A DNA stretch of 64,000 nt from Clostridia bacterium (GTDB taxonomy: Bacteria; Bacillota; Clostridia; Oscillospirales; Acutalibacteraceae): NCBI GenBank assembly GCA_017399175.1, contig JAFQEE010000042.1:149165-213164 (forward strand), read 5' to 3'. Shown one piece after another: positions 1-10,475 of this stretch. Position numbers and translations under genes: made by a program. The notes under the pieces were generated by a model. That model searched no databases, was not told where the DNA came from, and was given only the letters and a program-made list of their open reading frames with translations. Positions within the stretch are counted from its first letter, which is position 1. The number at the start of each line of letters is the position of its first letter.

Positions 1-30
1 AAAATTGAAAAATTAAAATCTGAAAAATAA
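1..30 (+). CDS. C-terminal end of a gene, possibly uvrB (partial)
   Basis: Reading frame 1 gives nine residues (KIEKLKSEK) and a TAA stop at 28-30, eleven bases before uvrA. A lysine/glutamate-rich helical tail ending this way is typical of the UVR motif at the UvrB C-terminus, and uvrB commonly precedes uvrA. Only nine residues are visible, so the identity rests mainly on gene order. Confidence 0.4.
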   Translation, partial: KIEKLKSEK

Positions 31-41
31 TAGGTGAAAAA

Positions 42-2861
42 ATGATTCACGATAAAATAATTATCAAAGGTGCAAAAGAGAATAATTTAAAAAATATAGA
101 CCTTAAAATTCCACGCGATAAGCTTGTGGTTTTTACAGGTCTTTCGGGTTCCGGTAAATCTTCACTTGCTTTTGATACAATCTACGCAGAGGGTCAGAGA
201 CGCTATATAGAGTCATTATCGTCATATGCAAGAATGTTCTTAGGTCAGATGGAAAAACCGAATGTGGAGTCAATTGAGGGCCTTTCTCCGGCTATTTCCA
301 TTGACCAGAAGACAACTTCTAAAAATCCTCGTTCAACAGTTGGTACAGTAACTGAAATTTATGATTATTTACGATTGTTATATGCTCGTGTTGGTGTGCC
401 TCATTGTCCTGTTTGCGGGCGAGAAATCAAGCAACAAACCGTTGATCAGATTGTTGACAGTATTTTAAGTTTACCTGAAGGAACAAAGTTTCAGATTTTA
501 GCACCAATTGTAAGAGGTAAAAAAGGTGAGCACGCAAAAGAACTTGCAAATGCACTTAAAGCAGGTTTTGTAAGAGCTCGTATTGATGGTGAAATTACAG
601 AACTTGTTGAGGATATGAAGCTTAAAAAGACTTTTAAGCACACAATTGACATTATCGTTGACCGACTTGTTGTAAAAGATGGAATAAGAACTCGTCTTAC
701 TGACTCAATTGAAACTACAACACAACATTCAGGTGGTAATGTAATTATTGATGTAATAGGTGATAAGGAATATTTATATTCACTTAATTATGCTTGTCCT
801 GAACACGGAATCAGCATGGATGAACTATCACCAAGAATGTTTTCTTTTAATAATCCGTATGGTGCTTGTCAGACCTGTACAGGTTTAGGAACGTTTATGA
901 AAGTAAGTCCTGACCTTGTAATACCTAATAAAAACCTTTCTATTAGTGAAGGTGCTATTTGTGCAAGTGGATGGGGAAAGGCTGATATAGGCTCAATTTC
1001 AGCCATGTATTATACTGCTATTGGTAAGGAATACGGATTTACTTTAAAAACGCCTATTAAAAACATTTCTCCTGAAGGACTAAATGCAATTTTATACGGA
1101 ACTGACCATAAATTAAAAATGTCACGTTCAACAAACTATGGCTCAGGAACATATATTTCTGAATTTGAAGGTATTATCAATAATCTTGAGAGAAGATATC
1201 GTGAAACAACAAGCGATTGGGCAAAATGGGAAATTGAACAGGTTATGACTACATCACTTTGTCCCGATTGTAATGGTACTCGTCTTAAACCTGAAATATT
1301 GTCCGTTACGGTTGGTAATAAAAATATAAGTGAATTTTGTGATATGTCAATTGTGAATGCCATTGATTATATTGAAAAATTAGAACTTAATGAAAAAGAA
1401 ATGATTATTGCCGAACCTATTTTAAAAGAAATCAATAGCAGATTGAATTTTCTTAAAAGTGTTGGACTTGAATATCTCACATTATCTCGTTCTTCCGGTA
1501 CACTGTCCGGTGGTGAAAGTCAACGAATAAGATTAGCAACACAAATCGGTTCATCACTTATGGGTGTTGTTTATATTCTTGATGAGCCGAGTATTGGATT
1601 ACATCAGCGTGATAATGATAAATTACTTGATACCTTAAAGAAACTTCGTGATTTAGGTAACACTTTAATAGTTGTAGAACACGATGAAGATACTATCAGA
1701 TGTGCTGATTATGTTGTTGACATCGGTCCCGGTGCAGGTATTCACGGTGGTGAAGTTGTTTGTGCAGGAGAAACAGGTGATATCATTGCTTGTAAAGAAT
1801 CGATTACCGGTCAATATCTGTCGGGTAAAAGAAAAATTTCTGTTCCTGAAATCAGACGAGAGGGGAACGGAAATATACTTTCAATTAAAGGCGCATCTGA
1901 AAATAATCTTAAAAAGATTGATGTTGACATTCCTCTTGGTTGTTTTACTTGTATAACAGGTGTTTCCGGTTCAGGTAAATCATCACTAATCAATGAAATA
2001 TTATATAAAAATCTTGCTAACGAACTTAATAATGCAAAGAAACCCACAGGTAAATTTGAAGATATGACAGGTTTGGAGCATCTTGATAAAGTCATAAATA
2101 TTGACCAGGCTCCAATCGGAAGAACGCCTCGTTCCAACCCTGCAACATACACAGGTGTATTTACAGATATCCGTGAATTATTCGCTTCCACACAGGATGC
2201 AAAAATTCGAGGATATAATGCAGGCCGATTTTCATTTAATGTTAAGGGCGGAAGATGTGAGGCATGTGAAGGTGACGGTATAGTTAAGATTGAAATGCAT
2301 TTCCTTGCCGATGTCTATGTTCCTTGTGATGTTTGTCACGGTGCAAGATATAATCACGAAACTCTTGAAGTTAAGTATAAAGGTAAGAGCATTTATGATG
2401 TTCTTGAAATGACTATTGAAGAAGCTCTTGGATTTTTTGAACATATTCCGAAAATCAAACGCAAATTACAGACATTATTTGATGTTGGTCTTGGTTATTT
2501 AAAACTCGGTCAGTCAGCGACAACGCTTTCAGGCGGTGAGGCACAACGTGTCAAACTTGCAACTGAACTTTCAAAGCGTTCAACAGGAAGAACGATTTAC
2601 ATTCTTGATGAACCAACAACAGGTCTTCATACTGCTGATGTTCATAAGTTAATTGAAGTTTTACAAAGACTTGTTGAAACAGGTAACTCAATAGTTGTTA
2701 TTGAACATAACCTTGATGTTATTAAAACAGCAGATTATATTATTGATTTAGGTCCAGAAGGCGGGGACAAGGGTGGTAAAATTGTTGTCTGCGGTACACC
2801 AGAACAAGTTGCAAAATGTAAAAATTCATATACAGGACAATATTTGAAAAAGATATTATAA
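42..2861 (+). CDS. uvrA: Excinuclease ABC subunit A (UvrA)
   Basis: Damage-recognition ATPase of nucleotide excision repair; a UvrA dimer loads UvrB onto lesions in the cytoplasm. The 939-residue length is normal. Two ABC modules are visible: Walker [10 protein letters not shown] near residue 33 and GVSGSGKSS near 640, each with its own signature (LSGGESQR near 488, LSGGEAQR near 826) and an ILDEP Walker B. Zinc-binding cysteines appear as CPVC (about 122) with CQTC (about 277), and as CEAC/CDVC around 740-770. The ATG at 42 is preceded by AGGTGA. It probably follows uvrB in one operon and ends at a strong terminator shared with the convergent gene. Family assignment is certain. Confidence 0.98.
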   Translation: MIHDKIIIKGAKENNLKNIDLKIPRDKLVVFTGLSGSGKSSLAFDTIYAEGQRRYIESLSSYARMFLGQMEKPNVESIEGLSPAISIDQKTTSKNPRSTVGTVTEIYDYLRLLYARVGVPHCPVCGREIKQQTVDQIVDSILSLPEGTKFQILAPIVRGKKGEHAKELANALKAGFVRARIDGEITELVEDMKLKKTFKHTIDIIVDRLVVKDGIRTRLTDSIETTTQHSGGNVIIDVIGDKEYLYSLNYACPEHGISMDELSPRMFSFNNPYGACQTCTGLGTFMKVSPDLVIPNKNLSISEGAICASGWGKADIGSISAMYYTAIGKEYGFTLKTPIKNISPEGLNAILYGTDHKLKMSRSTNYGSGTYISEFEGIINNLERRYRETTSDWAKWEIEQVMTTSLCPDCNGTRLKPEILSVTVGNKNISEFCDMSIVNAIDYIEKLELNEKEMIIAEPILKEINSRLNFLKSVGLEYLTLSRSSGTLSGGESQRIRLATQIGSSLMGVVYILDEPSIGLHQRDNDKLLDTLKKLRDLGNTLIVVEHDEDTIRCADYVVDIGPGAGIHGGEVVCAGETGDIIACKESITGQYLSGKRKISVPEIRREGNGNILSIKGASENNLKKIDVDIPLGCFTCITGVSGSGKSSLINEILYKNLANELNNAKKPTGKFEDMTGLEHLDKVINIDQAPIGRTPRSNPATYTGVFTDIRELFASTQDAKIRGYNAGRFSFNVKGGRCEACEGDGIVKIEMHFLADVYVPCDVCHGARYNHETLEVKYKGKSIYDVLEMTIEEALGFFEHIPKIKRKLQTLFDVGLGYLKLGQSATTLSGGEAQRVKLATELSKRSTGRTIYILDEPTTGLHTADVHKLIEVLQRLVETGNSIVVIEHNLDVIKTADYIIDLGPEGGDKGGKIVVCGTPEQVAKCKNSYTGQYLKKIL

Positions 2862-2866
2862 AAAAT

Positions 2867-2901
2867 GCAGGATAGTTGCGAATTAAAAGTAACTATCCTG
2901 C
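2867..2901. terminator. Bidirectional intrinsic terminator between uvrA and the yfhO-like gene
   Basis: An 11-bp perfect stem, GCAGGATAGTT (2867-2877) with AACTATCCTGC (2891-2901), is followed by TGTTTTTAT on the plus strand and preceded by an A-run that gives a T-run on the minus strand. It can therefore serve both convergent genes. Confidence 0.85.
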
Positions 2902-2906
2902 TGTTT

Positions 2907-5711
2907 TTATTCAGTTATATCATCATCCTGACTTTGAATTGACTCTTCTATATTTATTTCTTGTATATCATTAGGGTCTTCTTGACTATCATTAAATACA
3001 ATTATGGTATCATTGTTATTTTCTACCTTGTCCCATATATTCATCTTTGCATTTTTAAATATAAAGAGCTTTTTATGTTTAAGGATACATAAAACTATAA
3101 GAAGAATAATGAAAATCACAGAAACAATTGTTGCTAACTTTAATCCGGGAATGGAATATTCAAAAGAAATATTGTGTTCACCTGAGGAAACTTTAACTCC
3201 AAGAAGTGCTTCTGAAATCTTAATAATGTTTTCATCACTTACTTTTTTACCATCAATATAAACATTCCAGCCTTTATCATAAGGAATTGATGTAAATAGT
3301 ATCTCGTCATTTTCAGCAACAAAAGTACCTTCTACTTCGGTATCGTTAAATTTGTTATATTCAAGCTGACCTGTTTTTAATTTTTCGTATCCCTCAACAA
3401 ATTTATCGGTATTAATTGTAAAGGCAATAAAATCAACATTTGCATAAGATGCATCATCTTTCATTGGCAAATCAATTCGAATATTATCACTTGTTTTATG
3501 ATAACCTAAATCGAGAATGAATCCGTCACTTACCTTCATAGTTGTGTTAATGACCGGGGATGAAATTGTAACATCATCAAGATTTCTGGAGTAAACATAA
3601 ATATAAATATGTCCATCGGATTGTGATGTCAGATTAATTGCTAATGAAGCGTCGTGGTTATCATCAGTTTTATATAATGAAAAGTTTTCATATATTTTAT
3701 CTTCATCGCTGATTTCATAAACATTGTTGTATTCAAATTCATAATCTGTAATTCTATTGTAAATGCCTTGAACACCTGTTGCTAATTCAAAAAAGTAATC
3801 TTGTGAGTCAACAGGATTTGAATAAGAAGAAGTATCCCATTCAACAACATCATTAGAAACAGGGAAAGCAATATTCAATGGATATTTATTTTCATATACA
3901 GAATATGTTGAATTCATATCAACAAGATTATAAAATTCGCCTTCACTAATTAGATTGTTACGGTCGTATATATATTTCAACGAAAACATTGAATTGTATA
4001 TTGGTGTTTGCGGATTATATGTGTAACTGTTTATTTTGTTTCCGAATAATCCGATAGATTTTTGAAGATTAGCAACTTTTTCATATGCCATTGAAGAAAA
4101 TACAGATACACCGTTGTAGTCATACCAACACGGGTCCATTCTTGTTCGTAATTCAGAAAGTTCGGAACGATAAAACATACTATCATCATTTTCATCAATA
4201 ATAGCCTGAATTTCTTTGAACGCTTCAAAATCTTCTGTAAATGAGGTTTTTGTCTGGTTAGCAACATAATGTGGTGTACTTGCAACAATTGATTCAGAAA
4301 TAACTGTACAAGCAAGAACAACACAAATGGATACAGCTTGACTCTTTTTACTGTTAATGAGTCCAAGAATTATAACATAAGCTACAACAAATGCTATTGA
4401 AACAAATACTGTTGAATCCGTAACATTTTTTGATTGGATTTTTTGTACAAGAACAATGAATGCAATTATTCCTGTTCCAATGGCTATTAATTGCTTTTTA
4501 CTGAATTCATTTAAATTTGTAAATGCTTTATATGCCATTGTTAACAATATAAATGAATACATAAACGATTGACGATAAGGTAAATCATTTGGGAAATGTA
4601 AACCATGCCAAAGAAAATTAAGATAGTTTATGTTAAAACTTACATAAAATAATGCTAAAAGAATAATTGATGCAATTTTTTCGGTTGAACGGATTTTATT
4701 TGAAAAAATATACATTGGAATAAGAATCAAAGTAAGTATTCCACAATACACATTAGGAAGTACATCTTCACCACTACTACGGATAGTGGGTTCAAGACTT
4801 GCTAGATGATTAGCAATGAAGTCAAATATGTCATAATAAAATGATATTTCAGTTGGTGCTGAACCTGATGTTGCAGAAGATGAGCTTAAAACATATGCAA
4901 CAGGAACAAGCATAAATAATAAAATAATTCCAACAGCTAAAGAGGAAAAAGCAAATCTTATTCCGCTATGAAGGAAAATCGAATTGCCAAATAATCCTTT
5001 TTTATTGTCTGAAGAAATTAATCTGCTTTGTTTTTTCTGGATAGATTCAAATGAACAGAAATAATAGTATAAGAAATAAAGACATGAAAAAATGCAAAGC
5101 ATAAAGCCAATATAGTAGTTAGTATATATAGCCAATGAAAGAAAAATGATATATGACAAGCATTTTCCTTTGTTTATAATTTTTTCAATTCCCAATGCAA
5201 TCAACGGTAATAAATACATTGCGTCAATCCACATTACATTCCAGTAATATGCAATAAAATACGCACTGAATGCATACATAACACCAAAGGCGATAAGTTG
5301 TGGACCATCAGATTTTTGTGATTTCTTTAAATAGTAGGAGATAGCCATTGAACTTAAAATTGCTTTAATTGCAATCATTGTAGCAACAGCTTCAAAAGCG
5401 TTTTCATGGCCAAAAATCAAAACAATAATTGACAATGGACTTGATAAATAGTTAAAGAAGTTTCCTATAAATGAACTACCCAAGCCTGAATTCCACGAAT
5501 ATAACAATGATTCACCACTTGTAATTCTGTCATAAAGTTCTGAAAAAAGTGGTCCGTATTGATGATACAAATCCATTCTGTAAATTGTCTTGTCACCAAA
5601 CGGAATTATTGAATAACAAAAATATACAATTAAAATTACAAACAGTGTAGAAACACCTGATAATATAATATATTTATTGTTATTTATGAATGATTTAAGT
5701 TTTGATTTCAT
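2907..5711 (-). CDS. YfhO-family polytopic membrane protein
   Basis: A 934-residue integral membrane protein of the bacterial YfhO family, which has a GT-C-like fold and is linked in Firmicutes to glycosylation of cell-envelope polymers. About a dozen hydrophobic segments run from residue 14 to about 470, followed by a large extracytoplasmic domain (about 480-850), a last membrane span near 870-890 and an acidic cytoplasmic tail rich in D/E/Q. The first loop carries the family-type sequence MDLYHQYGPLFSELYDRI. The ATG has AGGGTGA upstream and a good sigma-A promoter lies at 5740-5768. It is transcribed alone. The substrate cannot be deduced from the sequence. Confidence 0.85.
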   Translation of the reverse strand: MKSKLKSFINNNKYIILSGVSTLFVILIVYFCYSIIPFGDKTIYRMDLYHQYGPLFSELYDRITSGESLLYSWNSGLGSSFIGNFFNYLSSPLSIIVLIFGHENAFEAVATMIAIKAILSSMAISYYLKKSQKSDGPQLIAFGVMYAFSAYFIAYYWNVMWIDAMYLLPLIALGIEKIINKGKCLSYIIFLSLAIYTNYYIGFMLCIFSCLYFLYYYFCSFESIQKKQSRLISSDNKKGLFGNSIFLHSGIRFAFSSLAVGIILLFMLVPVAYVLSSSSATSGSAPTEISFYYDIFDFIANHLASLEPTIRSSGEDVLPNVYCGILTLILIPMYIFSNKIRSTEKIASIILLALFYVSFNINYLNFLWHGLHFPNDLPYRQSFMYSFILLTMAYKAFTNLNEFSKKQLIAIGTGIIAFIVLVQKIQSKNVTDSTVFVSIAFVVAYVIILGLINSKKSQAVSICVVLACTVISESIVASTPHYVANQTKTSFTEDFEAFKEIQAIIDENDDSMFYRSELSELRTRMDPCWYDYNGVSVFSSMAYEKVANLQKSIGLFGNKINSYTYNPQTPIYNSMFSLKYIYDRNNLISEGEFYNLVDMNSTYSVYENKYPLNIAFPVSNDVVEWDTSSYSNPVDSQDYFFELATGVQGIYNRITDYEFEYNNVYEISDEDKIYENFSLYKTDDNHDASLAINLTSQSDGHIYIYVYSRNLDDVTISSPVINTTMKVSDGFILDLGYHKTSDNIRIDLPMKDDASYANVDFIAFTINTDKFVEGYEKLKTGQLEYNKFNDTEVEGTFVAENDEILFTSIPYDKGWNVYIDGKKVSDENIIKISEALLGVKVSSGEHNISFEYSIPGLKLATIVSVIFIILLIVLCILKHKKLFIFKNAKMNIWDKVENNNDTIIVFNDSQEDPNDIQEINIEESIQSQDDDITE

Positions 5712-5739
5712 TTTTTCACCCTAAAATTATTTTTATAAA

Positions 5740-5768
5740 ATTATATCATACAGACATATTCTTTTCAA
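5740..5768 (-). promoter_or_regulatory. Sigma-A promoter of the yfhO-like gene
   Basis: On the minus strand TTGAAA (5763-5768) is separated by exactly 17 bases from TATAAT (5740-5745), and an extended -10 TG sits one base upstream. The predicted start is about 20 bases before the start codon. Confidence 0.65.
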
Positions 5769-5823
5769 TAAAATTTTGGAATAATTGAGGACAAGTAATC
5801 ATATTTTAAATCGAGGTGATTCG

Positions 5824-6840
5824 ATGGATAAAATATTAATTGATAATTTTAATTATGTTTTGTCTTATGTATCCCCACATATACAGAAAGCAATAAGAAA
5901 ATTAAATACAGAAACAATAAAAGACATTCAAGAAATCAGGATACGACTCAAAAGACCTGTTGTAATTGTAACGGATAAGGGTTGTTTATTCTTAACCTCA
6001 TCCGGTAAAACAAGCTGTATTATATCTTCAAATTGTATTTTTCCTGATGAATCAGAAATATCTGAAACAATAAATAAAATGTGTGGATATTCAATGCATA
6101 GCCATTATGAAGATTTGTTAAATGGTTATATTACATTACCAAATGGTTCAAGAGTTGGAATAACAGGTACAGCAGTTTATGATAATGAATCTGTCAAGGG
6201 AATAAAGAATATTAATGGTATTAATATACGAATACCAAGAAATATTTCCGGAATCAGCGACAATATATTTAATAGTGTTTTCAAATCGGAATTATCAAAT
6301 CTTTTAATTGTAGGACCACCTTCATCTGGTAAAACTACTATACTTAAAGATTTAATTTTTAATCTTTCATCGGGCAAAAACGGATACTTTCATAAAGTTT
6401 GTGTCATTGATGAAAGAAAAGAAATATCATCATCAATATCTGATTTTAATATAATCGGACCTAACACAGATGTATTGTCGGGTTATCCGAAATCTAAGGG
6501 TATTTCAATGGCTGTAAGGACATTATCACCCGACATTATTGTTTGTGATGAAATAAGCGTAGATGAAATTGATGCAATTCAAAGTGCTGTAAATTGCGGT
6601 GTATCTTTTGTTTTTACTGTTCATGCTAAAAACTATGAGGAGTTAAATAATAACATAATATACAAGAAAATGAAAAATTCTTCATGTATAGATTATGTTG
6701 CTTTTTTAAAAAACAGTTATGAACCGGGAGTTGTAAAAAATTTAATTAAAGTTAACGAGGAAGCAGATGAAAATTCTATTAATTTTCCTTATAGGAGCAA
6801 CAAGCTTATTCCTTGCAATGAATTATATCAGGCAATGTAA
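5824..6840 (+). CDS. spoIIIAA: Stage III sporulation protein AA (SpoIIIAA), ATPase
   Basis: Cytoplasmic secretion-type ATPase proposed to power the SpoIIIA-SpoIIQ channel that connects mother cell and forespore during engulfment. Walker A GPPSSGKTT is near residue 165, with a VCVIDERKEI Walker B-like strand behind it. The last third carries the AAA core seen in type II/IV secretion ATPases. I start at the ATG at 5824 because GAGGTGAT lies four bases upstream; an in-frame TTG at 5785 has no ribosome site. Length from this start is 338 residues. The 3' end overlaps spoIIIAB by 74 bases. In Bacillus the operon is sigma-E controlled; I could not find a convincing sigma-E promoter here. Confidence 0.95.
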   Translation: MDKILIDNFNYVLSYVSPHIQKAIRKLNTETIKDIQEIRIRLKRPVVIVTDKGCLFLTSSGKTSCIISSNCIFPDESEISETINKMCGYSMHSHYEDLLNGYITLPNGSRVGITGTAVYDNESVKGIKNINGINIRIPRNISGISDNIFNSVFKSELSNLLIVGPPSSGKTTILKDLIFNLSSGKNGYFHKVCVIDERKEISSSISDFNIIGPNTDVLSGYPKSKGISMAVRTLSPDIIVCDEISVDEIDAIQSAVNCGVSFVFTVHAKNYEELNNNIIYKKMKNSSCIDYVAFLKNSYEPGVVKNLIKVNEEADENSINFPYRSNKLIPCNELYQAM

Positions 6841-7276
6841 TTGCCACCAAAAAGCTGTCAATCAATGCTTAACAATGATTGAAAACATAGAAATACTTTT
6901 ATCTTATAATTCTTTAAGTACACAGGAAATATTTAAAATATTATCCCAAAATGACTTATACAATTTATTAACTTTTATTAAATTGATAAATAGTAATATG
7001 GAGTTTAAGGAAAATAAATATGTGTTAAGTAATTGTAATCTAGATTATATAAATAGTAATTTATATTTAAAAAAGGACGATAAAGAAAATCTTGTTAACT
7101 TTTTTTCTTTGTTTGGTAAATCAGATTTAAATGGTCAGATTATGAATTGTAGAAAGTATAAAGATATATTCAAAAAAAGACTTGATTATATTGAAAAAAA
7201 TGAAATAAAAGAGTGTAAAAATATAAGTGTACTTATTATTGGTATTGGAATTTTAATAATAATTTTGTTGTTTTAA
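6767..7276 (+). CDS. spoIIIAB: Stage III sporulation protein AB (SpoIIIAB)
   Basis: A 169-residue protein with a hydrophobic helix at each end (about 2-17 and 150-168) and a helical domain between, as in SpoIIIAB, which is related to GspF/PilC-type secretion platform proteins. Assignment rests on size, membrane topology and its place as second gene of an otherwise complete spoIIIA operon, since the sequence itself is poorly conserved. Its ATG lies inside the 3' end of spoIIIAA, preceded by ACGAGGAAG, so translation is probably coupled. It ends directly before spoIIIAC. Confidence 0.88.
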   Translation: MKILLIFLIGATSLFLAMNYIRQCNCHQKAVNQCLTMIENIEILLSYNSLSTQEIFKILSQNDLYNLLTFIKLINSNMEFKENKYVLSNCNLDYINSNLYLKKDDKENLVNFFSLFGKSDLNGQIMNCRKYKDIFKKRLDYIEKNEIKECKNISVLIIGIGILIIILLF

Positions 7277-7285
7277 GTGGTGAAA

Positions 7286-7480
7286 ATGGAAATATCATTT
7301 CTTTTTAAAATTGCAGGAATAGGATTGATAGTGATTATTATGCAACAAATTTTATCAAGAGCAGGTCGAGAAGAATTTGCAACGCTAACAGTTCTGACAG
7401 GAATTATCATTATTGTTATAATGCTTATTCCACAGATAACATCTGTTGTTGATGAATTAAGTTCAATCCTGAATTTATGA
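7286..7480 (+). CDS. spoIIIAC: Stage III sporulation protein AC (SpoIIIAC)
   Basis: A 64-residue membrane protein with two hydrophobic helices separated by a short polar loop (LSRAGREEFATL), matching the characteristic SpoIIIAC pattern (SpoIIIAC is about 68 residues in Bacillus subtilis). I prefer the ATG at 7286, with AAGTGGTG upstream. GTG codons at 7277 and 7280 would add three residues but leave no ribosome site. The stop overlaps the spoIIIAD start by four bases (ATGA). Confidence 0.93.
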   Translation: MEISFLFKIAGIGLIVIIMQQILSRAGREEFATLTVLTGIIIIVIMLIPQITSVVDELSSILNL

Positions 7481-7866
7481 ATATTTTACTTAAAATAACG
7501 ATTCTTTCGTTAGTGTTTGTTCTTTTATCGGTGTTACTAAAAAATTACAGACCGGAATATGTGTTTTTATTACGCATTTTTGCTATAACAGCGATTATAT
7601 ATTTTGCACTTGAATATGTTGAAAAATTTATAAATTCATTTTCATCTGTATTTAGCAGTTTTAATATTGATTCATCGCATATTTCGCTATTAATAAAAAT
7701 TGTTGGAATAGCAATAATTACAGATTTTATTTATGACATTTTAATTGATAACGGCGAAATTGCAATGGCAAATACTATAACTATTTTCTCAAAGTTTATT
7801 GTTTTATATCTAACATTTCCTGTTCTTAATGGTATTATTGCTTTTTGTTTAAAAATTATTGAGTAA
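7477..7866 (+). CDS. spoIIIAD: Stage III sporulation protein AD (SpoIIIAD)
   Basis: A 129-residue polytopic membrane protein with about four hydrophobic segments. SpoIIIAC and SpoIIIAD are related small membrane subunits of the mother-cell side of the feeding-tube channel. The ATG overlaps the spoIIIAC stop (ATGA), an arrangement for translational coupling. The segment ISLLIKIVGIAIITDFIYD is the part most like the family. Identity is supported by operon position and size. Confidence 0.93.
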   Translation: MNILLKITILSLVFVLLSVLLKNYRPEYVFLLRIFAITAIIYFALEYVEKFINSFSSVFSSFNIDSSHISLLIKIVGIAIITDFIYDILIDNGEIAMANTITIFSKFIVLYLTFPVLNGIIAFCLKIIE

Positions 7867-7868
7867 AA

Positions 7869-8957
7869 ATGAAGAAGATTTTATATTATGCTGTATCTTT
7901 TGTACTGTTATTTACAATTTGTGTTGATGCGTTCGCATTAGAAAAAACAGATGAAATATGGGACAATTTAAATGGTGAAACGAAAGAATATCTTGAAGAA
8001 TTAGGAATAGATGAAATATCATTTGATGAAATATTTGAATTAAGTCCGACAAGAGTAATAAACTTTATATTTAATGTAGCTCTTAATAAAACTCGTTCTC
8101 TTAAAGATAGTTTTATTCTCATATTTATTATTTTGATACTGTCTTCAATTGCAGCGTCATTTACTAAAAAATCAGATAAGTTTGAAAAAATAATTGATTA
8201 TACCTGTAATCTGATTATAATGTCATTTATCATGGTTCCAATTGGAAGATTAATGACTGATGCTGCAACAGTTATTAAAAACACAACATTATTTATTAAT
8301 ATATATTTACCGGTGATGACGGGAATTATTGTTGCATCAAAATCTCCTGCACTAGCAATTACATATAATTCCTTTACAATTTTTTTATCAAATGTTATTG
8401 CAATAATTTCTGATAAATTCTTTACGCCTTTAATTAGTGTAATTTTTTCGTTAAATATAATATCATCATTATCAGTAGGTGATTTTCAAAGTAGAATTTC
8501 TAAAACGATTCGAAGATTGGTTACAATTATTTTATCACTATTCTCCACCGTTTTTACAGGATTGCTTACAACTCAAAGTATTCTTGCAAGTTCATCAGAC
8601 AGTCTTGTTCTAAAAGGAATTAAATTTGTTTCAGGTACATTTATTCCTATTGTGGGTGGTGGAGTGGGTGATGCGTTATCATCTGTATTCAGCAGTTTTT
8701 TAATTATGAAAAACACTTTGGGAATATTTATTATTATTGTAATTATGATTATTAATCTTCCTGTAATGATTGAACTTTTAATATGGTATTTTTTCTTTGG
8801 TTTGTGTTCAATTATGTCATCGCTACTGGGTCTATATAATATAACAGATATTCTAGACAGTTTGTCATCAACAATTTCATTGTTGAATATAATTGTATTT
8901 TTTATAACATTTATTTTAGTAATTTCTACTGGAATAATAATTGTAATGGGAAAATAA
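7869..8957 (+). CDS. spoIIIAE: Stage III sporulation protein AE (SpoIIIAE)
   Basis: A 362-residue polytopic membrane protein of the SpoIIIA channel. A signal-peptide-like helix with a likely AFA cleavage site (residues 1-22) precedes an acidic extracytoplasmic stretch and about seven membrane spans. The glycine-rich FIPIVGGGVGDALSS near residue 260 is a hallmark of the SpoIIIAE family. The start follows the spoIIIAD stop by two bases. Length and order match the Bacillus and Clostridium operons. Confidence 0.95.
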   Translation: MKKILYYAVSFVLLFTICVDAFALEKTDEIWDNLNGETKEYLEELGIDEISFDEIFELSPTRVINFIFNVALNKTRSLKDSFILIFIILILSSIAASFTKKSDKFEKIIDYTCNLIIMSFIMVPIGRLMTDAATVIKNTTLFINIYLPVMTGIIVASKSPALAITYNSFTIFLSNVIAIISDKFFTPLISVIFSLNIISSLSVGDFQSRISKTIRRLVTIILSLFSTVFTGLLTTQSILASSSDSLVLKGIKFVSGTFIPIVGGGVGDALSSVFSSFLIMKNTLGIFIIIVIMIINLPVMIELLIWYFFFGLCSIMSSLLGLYNITDILDSLSSTISLLNIIVFFITFILVISTGIIIVMGK

Positions 8958-8959
8958 AA

Positions 8960-9391
8960 ATGGAAAATTTAAGAATATGGACTTTTTCATTATGTGGTGC
9001 TCTTTTTATTACTGCAATATTCAAAATTATTGTTTCAGGTTCCCGACTTGAAAAATCAGTTAATATATTCTTATCAGTTTTTATATTTCTGTATGCTGTA
9101 TTTCCAGTTAACGATATTAACTTTAATGCTGATTTGCACTTTGATATTAATGATAAAAATACTGATGCTATATATCAAGATGGATATGAAAATATTATTA
9201 AAGAATCAATTAAAAAAATTTGTTCCGATAACAACATTGATATAAACTTAATAAATATAGATTCATATATTGATGACAACAGCGATTATGTTGTTAATAA
9301 AATAATTATTGAATCTAATACATCAGAAAATAAAGACTATATCAAATCAATAATTAAAAGTGAGTTAGGGTTTGAGGTGGAAGTAATTTGA
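8960..9391 (+). CDS. spoIIIAF: Stage III sporulation protein AF (SpoIIIAF)
   Basis: A 143-residue protein with two N-terminal membrane helices (about 8-24 and 32-50) and a soluble extracytoplasmic alpha/beta domain, the topology of SpoIIIAF. SpoIIIAF and AG are thought to form ring-building domains in the intermembrane space of the channel. It begins two bases after spoIIIAE and its stop overlaps the spoIIIAG start. Sequence similarity within this family is low, so context carries much of the weight. Confidence 0.9.
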   Translation: MENLRIWTFSLCGALFITAIFKIIVSGSRLEKSVNIFLSVFIFLYAVFPVNDINFNADLHFDINDKNTDAIYQDGYENIIKESIKKICSDNNIDINLINIDSYIDDNSDYVVNKIIIESNTSENKDYIKSIIKSELGFEVEVI

Positions 9392-9933
9392 ATTACTTAA
9401 ATCTGATTCAAAATAAGATAAAACAACTTAATTTTGATAAAAAAACTATTGTTATTCTTATAGTTGGATTTTTGGGAATAGTTTTACTGTTTTTTTCAGA
9501 AATATTTTTTCAAGAAGATGATGTTGAAGAGATTGAAACATACAATACAGATGAAGAATACTGCATTTATCTTGAAAACAAAATACAGTCTTATATTGAA
9601 AATATTGATGGTGCAGGAAAAACAGAAGTTATTATTACACTTTCTGAAACAACTGAATACATATATGCAACTGATGATAAAGATGTGAGAAAAAATAACA
9701 CAAATAGTGATGATGCAACAATTGAGAAAGACTATGTAATTATCGAAAATGATAACAATGATGTAGGGTTACTTATAAAAACAATTGAACCCAAGGTCAG
9801 GGGAGTAGCTGTCAGTTGTGAGGGCGGAGATAATACAAAGGTTCAACAACAGATATTTTCTACAATTGAGGCATTACTTGACATAAGTACATCAAATATT
9901 TCAATTTCTAAATTATCATATACGGAGGATTAA
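9388..9933 (+). CDS. spoIIIAG: Stage III sporulation protein AG (SpoIIIAG)
   Basis: A 181-residue single-pass protein with one membrane helix at about 22-40, an acidic linker (EDDVEEIETYNTDEEY) and a ring-building-motif domain containing GAGKTEVIITL near residue 73 and VRGVAVSCEGGDN near 130. SpoIIIAG forms the large ring of the sporulation channel. I read the start as TTG at 9388 because GAGGTGG lies eight bases upstream and the next start codon is far inside the conserved part. It overlaps the spoIIIAF stop by four bases. Confidence 0.95.
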   Translation: MNYLNLIQNKIKQLNFDKKTIVILIVGFLGIVLLFFSEIFFQEDDVEEIETYNTDEEYCIYLENKIQSYIENIDGAGKTEVIITLSETTEYIYATDDKDVRKNNTNSDDATIEKDYVIIENDNNDVGLLIKTIEPKVRGVAVSCEGGDNTKVQQQIFSTIEALLDISTSNISISKLSYTED

Positions 9934-9938
9934 TTATA

Positions 9939-10475
9939 ATGAAAAGCAGAATTATAGGAAAAAAACAGCTGTTAAGTTTATCACTTGTATTAGCATTGGG
10001 ACTATCGGTTTATGTTAACTGGTATTATACAAATCAACATGCCGAATCGGAAAAACCTGAAGTCACAAATACACATAATCTTGGTGATGCACAACTTGTT
10101 AATTCCTCAAACACAGAATTGAGTGAAGATGGCTATTTTGTCGATGCAAAACTTAACAGAACAAAGGCACACGATAACTCAATAAAACATCTTGAAGATA
10201 TCATAGCAGATAAAAATAACGATAAAGAAACTGTTTCATTGGCAAAGAATAAATTGGTAAATATTTCAGAACAAATAAAAATAGAAACAGATATCGAGAA
10301 TCTAATAAAAGCTCAACTAAAGAATGAATGTGTTGTTACATATAATGTTGATAGTATTGAAGTTATTATGCCACAAAAAACAGTAAACGAAAAATCTATA
10401 ATAAAAATCAAGGATATTATATTGGCAAAAACGTCATTAGAGTCCGATAAAATATTAATTATTGAATTAAAATAA
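9939..10475 (+). CDS. spoIIIAH: Stage III sporulation protein AH (SpoIIIAH)
   Basis: A 178-residue single-pass protein with a short basic N-terminus and membrane helix at about 12-29, then a low-complexity linker and a ring-building-motif domain (about 85-178) like EscJ/PrgK secretion rings. In Bacillus SpoIIIAH binds SpoIIQ across the engulfing membranes. No spoIIQ gene is in this window; many Clostridia use a non-homologous or LytM-type SpoIIQ. The start follows ACGGAGGAT. The gene ends exactly at the operon terminator. Confidence 0.93.
   Translation: MKSRIIGKKQLLSLSLVLALGLSVYVNWYYTNQHAESEKPEVTNTHNLGDAQLVNSSNTELSEDGYFVDAKLNRTKAHDNSIKHLEDIIADKNNDKETVSLAKNKLVNISEQIKIETDIENLIKAQLKNECVVTYNVDSIEVIMPQKTVNEKSIIKIKDIILAKTSLESDKILIIELK

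Noticed and set aside
5711-5824. Sigma-E promoter for spoIIIAA
   Set aside because: CATACAGA (5747-5754) resembles a sigma-E -10 but no matching -35 lies at the right distance, and the stretch is used by the divergent yfhO promoter.
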